Origin: [Eubacterium] saphenum
Lineage (GTDB): Bacteria; Bacillota; Clostridia; Oscillospirales; Ruminococcaceae
Assembly (NCBI GenBank): GCA_004554555.1
Contig: SFLN01000003.1
Location: 1 to 39,228, forward strand
Direction of reading: 5' to 3'
DNA: 39,228 nucleotides
Shown here: positions 1 through 8,700 of the stretch, one piece after another
How the letters are laid out: every line of letters begins with the position of its first letter
How positions within the stretch are numbered: the first letter of the stretch is position 1
Translations under genes and position numbers: made by a program
Notes under the pieces: generated by a model
What the model was told of the DNA's origin: nothing
The model's database searches: none
The model's input: the letters and a program-made list of their open reading frames with translations, nothing else

Positions 1-200
1 TTTTTCAGCGCCTCGGGGTACTCCGAAACGGGAATTACCGAATAATCGCCGTCACCGTAAATCTTCGTTACCGCAGCAAGCTGTTTGTCCGTGACAACCG
101 TTGATGTGTCCTTGTAGGTCAGGTTGTACACAACGATAATCAGCCCCGAAATCAGCGCGATAATTATCGCAGGGATAAGAATAGGTTTTATTTTGCTCAT
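1..200 (-). CDS. rnfG: Rnf complex subunit G, N-terminal part (partial)
   Basis: Only the first 66 codons lie in the window; the rest continues off the left edge. RnfG is the periplasm-facing, FMN-carrying subunit of the ion-translocating ferredoxin:NAD+ oxidoreductase. The visible peptide starts MSKIKPILIPAII and has one hydrophobic membrane anchor at about residues 5-24, then a polar stretch, as expected for RnfG. The FMN-binding threonine motif would lie outside the window. The ATG (198-200) overlaps the stop of rnfD by four bases in an ATGA arrangement, so translation is probably coupled. The call rests on the anchor plus position directly after rnfD. Remaining subunits (E, A, B) presumably follow to the left, but that is inference. 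Confidence 0.85.
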   Translation of the reverse strand, partial: MSKIKPILIPAIIIALISGLIIVVYNLTYKDTSTVVTDKQLAAVTKIYGDGDYSVIPVSEYPEALK

Positions 201-1168
201 TCTTTCTTACCCTCCTTTTTCGGAACAATCGCTCCAAAGGGCTTCGCAGACGTAAATCTGTCGATAAGCGGAGTGAGGCAGTTCATAACCAAAATCGAGA
301 ACGATACGCCCTCGGGGTAATTCGCGAACTCTCTGATAAGGAACGTGATAACTCCGCAGCCTACCGCGAAAATAACCTTGCCCTTGTCGGTAATCGGGGT
401 TGTGGAGTAGTCGGTCGCCATAAAGAACGCGCCGAGGATAAGTCCGCCGCCCATCACTTGGTAAGCAACGTACTCGAAGTCAAAGCCGCCCTTGAAGAAC
501 GACAGAAGCGCAACCGTGCCGATAAAGCAAATCGGGGTTATCGGGCGGATAACGCCGCGGCAAATCAGATAAATTCCGCCGAGCAGGAGCGCAACCACGC
601 AGGTTTCACCCAAGCAGCCGCCGCGTACTCCCAAAAGCATATCCAAAAGCGACGGGAGCGTGCCTTCACCCGATGAAATAACGCCGAGCGGTGTTGCCGT
701 GGTAACAGCGTCCGTTGTTCCCTTGAACCAAGCAAGCGGCTCAGCCCAAGTCGTCATCGCCGCCGTGAACGACAGCATAAGCACAATTCTCGCGGTTATC
801 GCGGGGTTCGCGAAGTTCTGTCCGATACCGCCAAACAGGCATTTCACGATAACAATTGCCACGAAGCAGCCGATTACCGCCATATAAATCGGCAGGTCAA
901 CGGGCAGGTTGAACGACAACAGCATTCCCGTTACAATTGCCGAAAGGTCGGAAACCGTTCCCGGCTTTTTCACAATTTTGTTGAACAAAAACTCGAACAA
1001 AACGCAGCTCGCCACGCAAACTGCCGTCAGCACCGCAGCCTTGTAGCCGAAAATCACAATGCTTGCGACAAGCGCGGGACAAAGCGCGATGATAACGTCG
1101 AGCATTATGTTTTTCGTGGTTCTCGGGCTGCGAATATGAGGCGACGCCTCTACAAAAAGTTTATTCAT
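197..1168 (-). CDS. rnfD: Rnf complex subunit D
   Basis: Membrane subunit of the Rnf ferredoxin:NAD+ oxidoreductase, which couples electron transfer to Na+ or H+ translocation. The 323-residue protein has repeated hydrophobic segments throughout (e.g. about 22-60, 74-110, 122-140 and several after 180), matching an RnfD/NqrB-type membrane protein. The motif TTATPLG (about residues 156-162) is the place where this family carries covalent FMN, on the threonine before the proline. The conserved stretch GGIGQNFANPA (about 113-123) is also typical. The gene starts with ATG, 11 bases downstream of rnfC, and its stop overlaps the rnfG start. Length is normal and no key residue appears missing. Confidence 0.95.
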   Translation of the reverse strand: MNKLFVEASPHIRSPRTTKNIMLDVIIALCPALVASIVIFGYKAAVLTAVCVASCVLFEFLFNKIVKKPGTVSDLSAIVTGMLLSFNLPVDLPIYMAVIGCFVAIVIVKCLFGGIGQNFANPAITARIVLMLSFTAAMTTWAEPLAWFKGTTDAVTTATPLGVISSGEGTLPSLLDMLLGVRGGCLGETCVVALLLGGIYLICRGVIRPITPICFIGTVALLSFFKGGFDFEYVAYQVMGGGLILGAFFMATDYSTTPITDKGKVIFAVGCGVITFLIREFANYPEGVSFSILVMNCLTPLIDRFTSAKPFGAIVPKKEGKKE

Positions 1169-1179
1169 TTACGTCCACC

Positions 1180-2478
1180 TCACTTCTTCGGAGCGGTTGC
1201 CGCACGCAGGAAATCCTTCGCGAGCTGGTTCTTCTCGGCAAGATTTCTCTTCGCGGGACAGACAAAGCTGCACGCTCCGCAGTTCATACAAAGATTAACT
1301 TTCAAGCGCTGCAATTCCTTGACATCGCGCGCGTCAAACGCCTGCTCAAGCTCGGTCGGCATAAGGTTCGCCGCGCACGCTCTCACACATCTTCCACAGC
1401 GTATGCAGTTCGTGGGCTTCTGCTCTACGGTGTCCGCGAAAAGGAGAACCGCGTTGTTGGTTTTTCCGAGCGGCGTGTCCGGGTCAAACGCGCACGAGCC
1501 CATCATCGGACCGCCGAGCACAATTCTGTCGGGCTGCTTTCTTACGTCCGCGAAGCCGACAATGCTGTGAAGCAGTGTTCCCACGGGAATGAAGAAATTC
1601 GCGGGGTTGTTGACGATGTTGCCGTCAATCGTTATGCGGCGTCTTACCAGCGGCACGCCCGTTTTTATGTAACCGTAGATAAATCCCGCGGTCGAAACGT
1701 TCATAACCACGCAGCCGACATCGGACGGGAGCTTTCCTTCCTGTACAACGCGCCCGGTGAGCGAGTGGACGAGCACCTTTTCTGCGCCCTGCGGGTACGC
1801 GCCCGGGAGCTTCTGAACCTTTATGTTCGGGTAACGCACGGCAAGCTTTGTGAGCTTGTCAATCGCCGCAAGTTTGTCCTCCTCGATACCGATAATCGCG
1901 TTCGGGATTTCGAGCTTTTTCATTATAAGGTCAATTCCCGCGAGAACATTGTCGGAGTTCTCCATAAGCTCGCGGTAGTCGCTTGTGATGTACGGCTCGC
2001 ACTCCGCGCCGTTCAGCAGCAGGTAGTCGATTTTAACCTTGTTTTTGTCAAAACCGAGCTTAACGTGCGTCGGGAAACCAGCGCCGCCGAGACCGATTGC
2101 GCCGCTCTCGCGGACAGCCTTGATGAAATCCTCGCGGGTGTCGCACTTGGGCGGTTCAAGTCCCTCGAACATCTCGTTCTTGTTGTCGTTTTCGATAACA
2201 ACGGTCTTGCACAAGCGCCCGAAAACGTTCATCACGTCCTTGATTTCCTTGACAACACCGCTTATCGACGCGTGAACGGGCGCGGACATAAACGCCTCGC
2301 TGTCGCCGATTTTCTGCCCTATCTTGACCTTGTCACCAACCGCGACGCAAGGCTCGCAGGGTGCGCCGATGTGCTGAGCCATGCTTATGGCAACAACCTC
2401 GGGCGCGGGAATTTTTCTCGTTGACTGCTCAGCTGACGCACTGAAATGCGGCAGTCTGACAGAATGCAGCTTAGACAA
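1180..2478 (-). CDS. rnfC: Rnf complex subunit C (NADH-binding, Fe-S)
   Basis: Peripheral iron-sulfur subunit of Rnf, where NAD+ is reduced. The 432-residue protein has an N-terminal RnfC barrel-like region, a glycine-rich GLGGAGFPTH segment typical of the NuoF/RnfC flavin-NADH fold, an SLBB-like middle part, and two 4Fe-4S motifs near the C terminus: C358/C361/C364/C368 and C397/C400/C403/C407. Translation appears to start at TTG (2476-2478), preceded by AAAGGA at about 10 bases; no in-frame ATG fits better. It is the first rnf gene in this orientation (C-D-G order). The 76-base gap to the upstream ATPase gene holds a hairpin but no clear promoter, so how rnf is transcribed is uncertain. Confidence 0.95.
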   Translation of the reverse strand: MSKLHSVRLPHFSASAEQSTRKIPAPEVVAISMAQHIGAPCEPCVAVGDKVKIGQKIGDSEAFMSAPVHASISGVVKEIKDVMNVFGRLCKTVVIENDNKNEMFEGLEPPKCDTREDFIKAVRESGAIGLGGAGFPTHVKLGFDKNKVKIDYLLLNGAECEPYITSDYRELMENSDNVLAGIDLIMKKLEIPNAIIGIEEDKLAAIDKLTKLAVRYPNIKVQKLPGAYPQGAEKVLVHSLTGRVVQEGKLPSDVGCVVMNVSTAGFIYGYIKTGVPLVRRRITIDGNIVNNPANFFIPVGTLLHSIVGFADVRKQPDRIVLGGPMMGSCAFDPDTPLGKTNNAVLLFADTVEQKPTNCIRCGRCVRACAANLMPTELEQAFDARDVKELQRLKVNLCMNCGACSFVCPAKRNLAEKNQLAKDFLRAATAPKK

Positions 2479-2510
2479 AATTCACCATTCCTTTCCATTA
2501 TTTCAAAGTT

Positions 2511-2540
2511 AAACCCGCCGCTCATCCGAACGGCGGATTT
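2511..2540 (-). terminator. Hairpin between GHKL ATPase gene and rnfC
   Basis: Reading the minus strand, AAATCCGCCG (2540-2531) pairs with CGGCGGGTTT (2520-2511) across a 10-base loop, giving a ten-pair stem with one G-U pair. It lies just after the ATPase stop codon and before rnfC. Only three U residues follow directly, then AACUUU, so it is a weak or partial terminator at best and may act as an attenuator or mRNA end-stabiliser. Confidence 0.5.
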
Positions 2541-2554
2541 CCGAATTGCAAATA

Positions 2555-5500
2555 TTACATCACAACGCTTCCGATATCCTTGCTGTCCTCACCGTTCAGC
2601 GGAGCGGTTTTGCCGTCCTTGCCGGTCGGGCGCTTGTCGGGAACATTCGGCGCGTCCTTGCGGTCTGCGGGATTTGTCGGAGCAACCTCCGCTTTCGGAG
2701 CAGCCGCTTTCTCGTCATTCCGAACGGGAGCTGCTGCGGGACGAGGATTTGTGTTGTCCTCGAACCACTTTGCCGCCATCATCGGTGTGAGAACAACGTC
2801 AAACGTTTCGGGTGAACCGTCGTAAACGGTTTCGAGCATTGTGTTGCCCTTCTTGTCGGGCTCGCAGACGTCGTAGCTTACCTGCTTGCGGTACTTGATG
2901 CGAACGTACAGGAACTCGGGCGGGATAACGTCGATTGCCTTCATCTCTTCAAGCCACAGGAACGGGCTCATACCGCCGATTGAAACGTCCTCAATCAGCC
3001 AGCCTGCCGCTGCCGCCGCGTCGTTGCGGCACAGGTACAGCGAGAATTTGAACTTCTTTTCCTTGTCGTTGTCGATAATTCCAATCGAGAAGGTCTTGAC
3101 CATAAAGCTGTTCAGCACGCCGGTCTGATATCCGCAGCACGGGCAAACGCCGCCGTAGCCGTAGAGCTTCGCGTTGATATCGCGCGCGAAATAGTAGCCG
3201 TAGGCTCTCGGGTTGAGCTTCTCGTAAGGAGCAATTCTCCTCACCTGCTCAATCATATAATCAAACTCCTTGCGCTTGATTGAAGGCACGGGTTTGAAAT
3301 AATACGGCATCTGGTCGATGAGAATGAGGTTCGGCTCTTCGGTGCCGGAGTAGAGGTTGTGGAGGAGGTTGTTGTTCTCGCCCGTGAGCAGGAACTCCAC
3401 ATATCCCGCGTATTTCGCCTTGTTAAGACCATCGCGGAGGATAACATACTTCGCGGTTTTTTCAGCGTCTGCGGGGTCAATCGGAGCGTCCATTCCGACA
3501 ATCTTCATCAGCTTGTTGCCCGAGTCGAGCAGCGCAATCTTGTCAAGACCGAGGTCGCAGACGTAAATCTTGGAAATCATCTGCTCAACAGCCTGAGCGG
3601 ACTTGCACTCGGGGAGAGTTGACAGGATATCCTGAGTGTCAAAGGTAAATCTTCCCGTTGTATAGCCGAAGTCGAACACACGGTTGTTGAACATTCCGCT
3701 CTCGATGAGCGAGTAAACATCGCCGACAATCTCCAGCAAATCGCTGTTCGTGATATTCGGCGGAATCATAAACTGCTTTCCGTAAACCGAGAAGCGATAA
3801 CGCTTGTTGATATCGAGCGTGAGGTTGATTTCGCCGCCCTGGCTCTTGATTTCCTTGAGGAACGTTACGGTGTCCTTGCCGATGGTGAAGGAGTTTACCA
3901 TAAGCGTTACGACCTGGTTGAAAATCTGGTGATTTTCAAATCTCATCTCGTGAGCCGCAAGTACGTCATAAGCCTTTTTGAGGTTCTTTATGTTGATTTT
4001 GGAGATTTCAAACTGAATTTGCGAAGAACCCGACGTGATTACGAACTGGAAGTACTTCATCGCAATTCTGTAATCCTCGCCGAACATCTCGTCGATTACC
4101 GCAAACGCGTCCGCAAGGTCGTTTTCGTCCTCGACCATACCATTCTTGATGCAGTCGTCGAGCTTGAGGCTGATGATGCTCTTGAAGCCCGCGGCAAGCT
4201 CGTAGTCCTTGACCTTTTTGCCTCCGTCGGACGCCATAAGGTACTCGTTTCCGTCCTTGTAGAACTTGTAGAGCCACTCCTCACCGCCCTCGTCGGTTCC
4301 GGGCACGTTCCAGCGGTACTTGGCAAACAGCGTGTGGTTCTCGGCCTTGCCGTACCAGTTGTTCATCTGCTCAATGTCCTGTTCGAGAGCCTTGCGCGCG
4401 CTTCCGTCCTCGTGTTCTTCCTTGGACACGCTTCCGCGCTCCGTGAAGAAGCCGCTCTTGCGCATATCCTCAAAAGTGACAGGCTGGGCGCTGTCGGGGA
4501 ACACAACCGAAACGCTGTTTCCGAACTTCTCGCGCAGTCCTTTTACAATCTTGCTCGTGTTGACGTAATTGTAGAAGAACTTGAAAACGTACTGCTTGGG
4601 GCTGAACATATAGCTGCCCGGAAGGTTGGGATTTTCCTGGAAATCCAGCACGAACAGCTTCTTATACTCATCGGCAACCGTGAGAATACCGTGCTCGATT
4701 TTTTCCGCGCACTTTTCAAGCGAATCGTATTTAATTCCCGCGCGGTTGTTAGTTATGTACTTGTTCGGCACGGAAACGAAGAACGCCGAGAGCTTTTCGT
4801 CAACGAAATCGGGGTTATCCGCTCTGACAAAGCCGGTGAGCTCGAAGGTGGAGAAGTAGTTGTACTTCGACATCAGAACCTTGCCCGCCTCAACCTTTGC
4901 GCCGGAAATTGCGTAAGGAACGAGGTAGGTGAAGCCATCGTACTCCGCGCTGATGAAATCGGCAACGCTCTTTCCGTTCTCGGAGAAGCGCACCTTGCGG
5001 ATATCCTCGGGAGAGCGCTGGTGATGCGAAATTTTGTAGACAACCTCCGGCTTTCCGTAGTTGATAACGGCAATGTTGAACGCTCTGTCCACGCACTCTT
5101 CCTCGTCCGCGGACTTGAGGTTCTTCTTTCTGATGAACGCAAAGCAAAGGTCTACCATATTAATATAGGAGCCTTTTTTGCTGGTAAGCGTAACCAAATT
5201 CTCGTGCAGCGCCGCCTGTTCATTCTCAGGGAGCGCGAAAATAATCTCGGTGTGGTTGAACTGCTTTCCGTTAAGCTCGAGCTCGCGGACTTTAAGCGTA
5301 CCGTCATCGTTTACCACGCGCAGCGAATATGTATTCGAGCGCATCTTGAACCAGTCAACATTGGTGAAAACGCTCTTTGCACCCAAGCCGAAGCGTCCCT
5401 CACGCTTTCTGTCGCCGTCGTTGCGTCCGACAGAAAGGTAGTAGAACACCTGTTCCAGCTTGAAGCCTGTTTCGTTGTAGGTGAGCTTAACCTGTCCCTC

Positions 5501-5806
5501 ATCGAGGAACTCAATCATCACCTTGATGTTAGGCTCGTCGTAATCGCAGCCGAAAACGTTCTGCAAAAGCTCGCGGATAATCGACTCACGCGGATAATCC
5601 TTTGCAAGTCCCGCCATATTAATAGCGCCGCGGCCTGCGTACATATTGTTGAAATAGTCCTTGAACAGCTCGCTTTCAAGCTCACCCGAGCGAATTTTCT
5701 CATCGATTTCGCCGACAACAGCTTTAATGCCGTCCTTGTCGCCGGCAGTGTTTTTCTCGAAAAAATCGCCGAGCAGCTTTTCTACTGTTTCATAGCCTTG
5801 ACTCAT
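2555..5806 (-). CDS. Large GHKL (Hsp90/sacsin-like) ATPase domain protein, unknown system
   Basis: A 1083-residue protein with an N-terminal GHKL-type ATP-binding fold. I see an N-box-like helix RELLQN (78-83, Glu79 and Asn83), a G1-like turn YNETGF (110-115) and a G2 glycine loop GRFGLGAKSVF (137-147). This order resembles the sacsin/Hsp90-like ATPases, although the usual adenine-contacting Asp of DxGxG is not evident. The middle about 700 residues match nothing I recognise. A CPCC motif (888-891) could be part of a metal site. The last about 65 residues are Ala/Pro/Lys-rich and probably disordered. The ATG at 5806 is chosen because AGAGGGG lies 7 bases upstream; an in-frame ATG at 5851 lacks such a site. 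It follows the helicase gene by 71 bases on the same strand, so the two probably form one unit. No signal peptide is evident, so cytosolic. Function unknown. Confidence 0.75.
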   Translation of the reverse strand: MSQGYETVEKLLGDFFEKNTAGDKDGIKAVVGEIDEKIRSGELESELFKDYFNNMYAGRGAINMAGLAKDYPRESIIRELLQNVFGCDYDEPNIKVMIEFLDEGQVKLTYNETGFKLEQVFYYLSVGRNDGDRKREGRFGLGAKSVFTNVDWFKMRSNTYSLRVVNDDGTLKVRELELNGKQFNHTEIIFALPENEQAALHENLVTLTSKKGSYINMVDLCFAFIRKKNLKSADEEECVDRAFNIAVINYGKPEVVYKISHHQRSPEDIRKVRFSENGKSVADFISAEYDGFTYLVPYAISGAKVEAGKVLMSKYNYFSTFELTGFVRADNPDFVDEKLSAFFVSVPNKYITNNRAGIKYDSLEKCAEKIEHGILTVADEYKKLFVLDFQENPNLPGSYMFSPKQYVFKFFYNYVNTSKIVKGLREKFGNSVSVVFPDSAQPVTFEDMRKSGFFTERGSVSKEEHEDGSARKALEQDIEQMNNWYGKAENHTLFAKYRWNVPGTDEGGEEWLYKFYKDGNEYLMASDGGKKVKDYELAAGFKSIISLKLDDCIKNGMVEDENDLADAFAVIDEMFGEDYRIAMKYFQFVITSGSSQIQFEISKINIKNLKKAYDVLAAHEMRFENHQIFNQVVTLMVNSFTIGKDTVTFLKEIKSQGGEINLTLDINKRYRFSVYGKQFMIPPNITNSDLLEIVGDVYSLIESGMFNNRVFDFGYTTGRFTFDTQDILSTLPECKSAQAVEQMISKIYVCDLGLDKIALLDSGNKLMKIVGMDAPIDPADAEKTAKYVILRDGLNKAKYAGYVEFLLTGENNNLLHNLYSGTEEPNLILIDQMPYYFKPVPSIKRKEFDYMIEQVRRIAPYEKLNPRAYGYYFARDINAKLYGYGGVCPCCGYQTGVLNSFMVKTFSIGIIDNDKEKKFKFSLYLCRNDAAAAAGWLIEDVSIGGMSPFLWLEEMKAIDVIPPEFLYVRIKYRKQVSYDVCEPDKKGNTMLETVYDGSPETFDVVLTPMMAAKWFEDNTNPRPAAAPVRNDEKAAAPKAEVAPTNPADRKDAPNVPDKRPTGKDGKTAPLNGEDSKDIGSVVM

Positions 5807-5877
5807 TACAAAACCCCTCTTCTCCGCGCTGTTTTTTGGAAAATCCCGCACGGCAGGTTAATCTTCGGCAAAAGCCG

Positions 5878-7833
5878 TCAAATTCCGTCGTTAAAAATCT
5901 TTATGTAATCCTTGAAGGTGTGGTCGGAATCCTGCTCTTTGGCACGGTATTTCCAAATTCCGTAAAGCACGGAATACTGAATGTTGTCGTTCAGCGCGTT
6001 GATTTCCTGCTTGATTTTCAGATGGAAGCAGTCGCCCTTGTGAAGCTCGTCAATCTCCGCTTTCGCGTCCGCAAGCCCCTTTACAGCCTCGCCTGCAAAC
6101 GGCTGACTGAGGTAGCCTTCGTTCTCGAACGAAGCCGCAAGCTCCGCGCAGCCCTTCGCTTTTTCAAGACGTCCGCTCGGGTTAACCGCGCAAAGCCCGC
6201 CGAGATTGTTGACGGCAGCGGTTATTTCCGAGTTCTGCGAGCTGTCCGAAATCCCGAACAGCTTGTAGATTTTAGCAAGCTGCTCATTCGCGAAATCGTT
6301 GAGCTGTTTTGCATTTGTTATGCTCTCGACCTCGGGCGTGATGTACTCGATTTTGACTCTCTTTATCAAGTCGCCGCAGTTGTCAACCTGCTTTGAGTAA
6401 TCTCTCAGATATCTCAAATCCTTAACCAGCGCGTTTAAGATATCGCCCTTTTCCTTGATATCGAGGAGAATGTTTCTCGTGGGCAGCTCGCCGCAGAAAA
6501 TCTCGCTGAAGCTGAGGAACAGCGTCTTTTCAAGCAGCGGCGTGTCGAAAACGCCGTTTGAGTCGCGGAAAAGAATGAACTTTCTTCCCGCCTCGCGAGC
6601 CGCGCCGTGACGCGTCATTCTTCTTTCGAGAACCGCCGGCGATGTCGGCAGCTCGTAGTTTATCACATAATTCACGGTGTCCGGCCCGTCCACAAACGTT
6701 CCGAGCATATCCGTTCCGATGGTTATCTGAGCCATCTCGTCGTCCTGACGGTTGGTGAGCTTTCTCTTGATTGCACCCGAGATGATAAGCTCGCCGCGCA
6801 TCACGTTCACGTTTGCTCCGTACAGGCAAACAAGCGCTTTTCTGAGGTACTCGACGGTGTTTTTGTTGCAGCAGTAAATCATTATGCGCGGGTCATCGTC
6901 GTCCTCAATGATGTCGGCAACCGTTTTCAACAGCGCGTCCAGTTTCTTGTCGAACTCCCGCAAATCCTCAACCTCGGAGCGCGAGAAGAAGGATTTCTGA
7001 TAAATGCGCTTTTCCTTTTCGTTCTTGTCGCAGTCGTACTGCTCAAAGACGTTTCCGCCCGAGCTGTACGCGGGAAGTCCCGTGCGCAGGTCAACCTTCC
7101 TGCGGAAGTATGTAATCACGCCTTCATCAAAGCCGTAGTCCACAAACTGAACATTGCGTCTGAAATCGTCGGAATAAGCCGCGCGGTTGAAATACCGCAT
7201 AACAGGGCTGTCCTCACGGATACCGCAAGCGGAGGCGTTAAGCTCGAGATTGTCCGCTTTCGCAGCCTTCGCGCCGTCCGAGAGCACGCTCTTAACCAAA
7301 TCCGCAATCGCGGTTTTGTCATCCTTGGTTTTCGCGGGGAACGGTGCGTTTATCAGCAGCCTGTCGCTCTTCCACGGAATATTTTTCCTGTAATCCTCGT
7401 ATTTCGGAACGTCCGAGGAAAGCTCCTCGTCGATGATAATCAAACTCCACTTAAAATCCTTGCCTGCCTTGCGTTTGAGAAGGTTATCTCCGAACAAGGT
7501 TTCGCGGGCGATGAGGTAAAGACCTGTGCTCTCCGCGTTGAAATACAGGAGAGCATTTGCCGCTCCCGAAACCATTTTGAAATCCGCACCAACGCTTGTG
7601 AGCAGGTATCTGTACCAGCTGTAAAGCTCGCTTTGGCGGGTTATAATCAGAATATTCGGAGTTTCCTGTTCAGCAAGCACGTCATATACACAAAGCGCGG
7701 ACTTCGTGTATTTCTCCGAGCCGAATTCCCCGCAGTTAAGCGCGAAACCGAACCTTCTGAGTTTTTCTGCCGCGGCAAGATTTGCCGACGACAAGTTCAG
7801 TCCGCCAAGCGGCAGCCATTTAAAGTTGCTCAA
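5878..7833 (-). CDS. SF2/SNF2-like helicase-fold protein with degenerate P-loop
   Basis: A 651-residue protein with the layout of a RapA/SNF2-type superfamily 2 ATPase. A Walker A-like loop, GEFGSEKYT (35-43), is followed by ILIITRQ (motif Ia, 61-67), a Walker B-like IIIDEE (132-137), the second RecA domain beginning near IMIYCCNK (317-324), motif V-like TIGTDML...GPDTVNYVINYELP (371-396) and a motif VI-like LERRMTRHGAAR (402-413). The P-loop has Glu-Lys-Tyr where Gly-Lys-Thr is normal, and motif VI lacks the usual QRxGRxxR. Catalytic competence is therefore doubtful, or the protein belongs to a divergent family. The last about 200 residues are helical and unrecognised. Translation starts at TTG (7831-7833), with GGGGGTG seven bases upstream. 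It is the first gene of a two-gene unit with the GHKL ATPase. Confidence 0.75.
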   Translation of the reverse strand: MSNFKWLPLGGLNLSSANLAAAEKLRRFGFALNCGEFGSEKYTKSALCVYDVLAEQETPNILIITRQSELYSWYRYLLTSVGADFKMVSGAANALLYFNAESTGLYLIARETLFGDNLLKRKAGKDFKWSLIIIDEELSSDVPKYEDYRKNIPWKSDRLLINAPFPAKTKDDKTAIADLVKSVLSDGAKAAKADNLELNASACGIREDSPVMRYFNRAAYSDDFRRNVQFVDYGFDEGVITYFRRKVDLRTGLPAYSSGGNVFEQYDCDKNEKEKRIYQKSFFSRSEVEDLREFDKKLDALLKTVADIIEDDDDPRIMIYCCNKNTVEYLRKALVCLYGANVNVMRGELIISGAIKRKLTNRQDDEMAQITIGTDMLGTFVDGPDTVNYVINYELPTSPAVLERRMTRHGAAREAGRKFILFRDSNGVFDTPLLEKTLFLSFSEIFCGELPTRNILLDIKEKGDILNALVKDLRYLRDYSKQVDNCGDLIKRVKIEYITPEVESITNAKQLNDFANEQLAKIYKLFGISDSSQNSEITAAVNNLGGLCAVNPSGRLEKAKGCAELAASFENEGYLSQPFAGEAVKGLADAKAEIDELHKGDCFHLKIKQEINALNDNIQYSVLYGIWKYRAKEQDSDHTFKDYIKIFNDGI

Positions 7834-7901
7834 TATAACGCACCCCCGTAATTTATCGGAATTTTATTCGCCAAACCCGAATTTATTTTGATACATTTAT
7901 A

Positions 7902-7930
7902 ATTATACACCAAATGCAGAATTATTACAA
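7902..7930 (-). promoter_or_regulatory. Promoter for helicase/GHKL ATPase unit
   Basis: On the minus strand TTGTAA (7930-7925) and TATAAT (7907-7902) are separated by 17 bases, 68 bases upstream of the TTG start. The -10 is a perfect sigma-A match and the -35 matches in four of six positions. The rest of the 316-base gap 7834-8149 is AT-rich and holds the divergent promoter of the HD gene. It also contains a stretch at 7969-7996 that resembles sequence near 30815-30870. Confidence 0.6.
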
Positions 7931-8089
7931 GTATGTCAAAACCCCTAACGCTAGAAAAAAATCAGCCCAAATTTTGTACACTTTGCACAAATCTGCATAT
8001 TTTTATACAAATCTTCAAAAATTGGGTAAAAATAACACCAAAATTAAGCAAAATATTACTTAATTCACCGTGATTAACGGAAATTTCCA

Positions 8090-8118
8090 TTGCATAAAAA
8101 TAAGACAAATGCTAAAAT
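8090..8118 (+). promoter_or_regulatory. Possible promoter for HD-domain gene
   Basis: TTGCAT (8090-8095), a 17-base spacer and TAAAAT (8113-8118) lie 31 bases before the ATG at 8150. The -10 matches five of six positions but the -35 only three, so this is a moderate candidate. Confidence 0.4.
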
Positions 8119-8149
8119 AATAGTGTACAATAATTTGGGAGTTGATATT

Positions 8150-8647
8150 ATGCTGAAAGCGGTGCTTTCACGGAAAAATTTATCGGAAAACGACGAGTTT
8201 TACGAGTGCATACGCGACCTTTTGGAAAACCAAAGCGTTGAACATCTCAAGGATTTTTCGCACCATTTGGGAACGAGCCGCTTCCAGCACTGCCTGAACG
8301 TGTCGTATTACAATTTTCTCGTCTGCCGAAAGCTCGGTCTTGACGCCAAAGCGGGCGCCCGCGCGGGACTTCTGCACGACTTTTTCTTCTACAACCGCCG
8401 CGACTGCAAAAAGGCGAACATCAAAGGCTTTCACGTTTCCGTGCACCCGATGATTGCGTTCACAAACGCCGCGGAGCTGTTCCCGATAAGCGAACTGGAG
8501 AGCGATATGATTGTCTGCCACATGTGGCCGATAACCAAGAATTTCCCCCGTCACCGCGAAACCTTTGTCATAACGTTTGTGGATAAATTCTGCGCAGTCG
8601 CTGAGATTGCCTCGACCGCCGTCAACCGCGCGCGAAAACGCGTTTAA
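8150..8647 (+). CDS. HD-domain phosphohydrolase-like protein
   Basis: A 165-residue soluble protein with the HD metal-dependent phosphohydrolase signature: a first His in FQHCLNV (about 47-53), the HD pair in GLLHDFF, and a later Asp in FVDKFCAVAE. The spacing fits a small single-domain HD protein of the kind widespread in Clostridia. The substrate (nucleotide, second messenger or other) cannot be read from the sequence. The start at 8150 is preferred because GGGAG precedes it by 8 bases; the reading frame is open 20 codons further upstream but without a ribosome site. It is a single plus-strand gene between two minus-strand units, convergent with the phosphotransferase gene. Confidence 0.75.
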   Translation: MLKAVLSRKNLSENDEFYECIRDLLENQSVEHLKDFSHHLGTSRFQHCLNVSYYNFLVCRKLGLDAKAGARAGLLHDFFFYNRRDCKKANIKGFHVSVHPMIAFTNAAELFPISELESDMIVCHMWPITKNFPRHRETFVITFVDKFCAVAEIASTAVNRARKRV

Positions 8648-8700
8648 TCGATTTGCACGAGCAAACCGGCGTTCACGTTGATTGTGCGGCGCTGCTTTAA

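Noticed and set aside
5804..5851. Earlier ATG start for the GHKL ATPase
   Set aside because: In frame but without a ribosome site; the ATG at 5806 has AGAGGGG seven bases before it.
3929..5908. Long plus-strand open frame opposite the GHKL ATPase gene
   Set aside because: It mirrors the minus-strand codons, has no ribosome site and encodes no recognisable domain; the minus-strand frame has clear motifs.
8648..8700. Terminator between the convergent HD and kinase genes
   Set aside because: A short TTTGC/GCAAA repeat is present but no stable stem with a T run was found.
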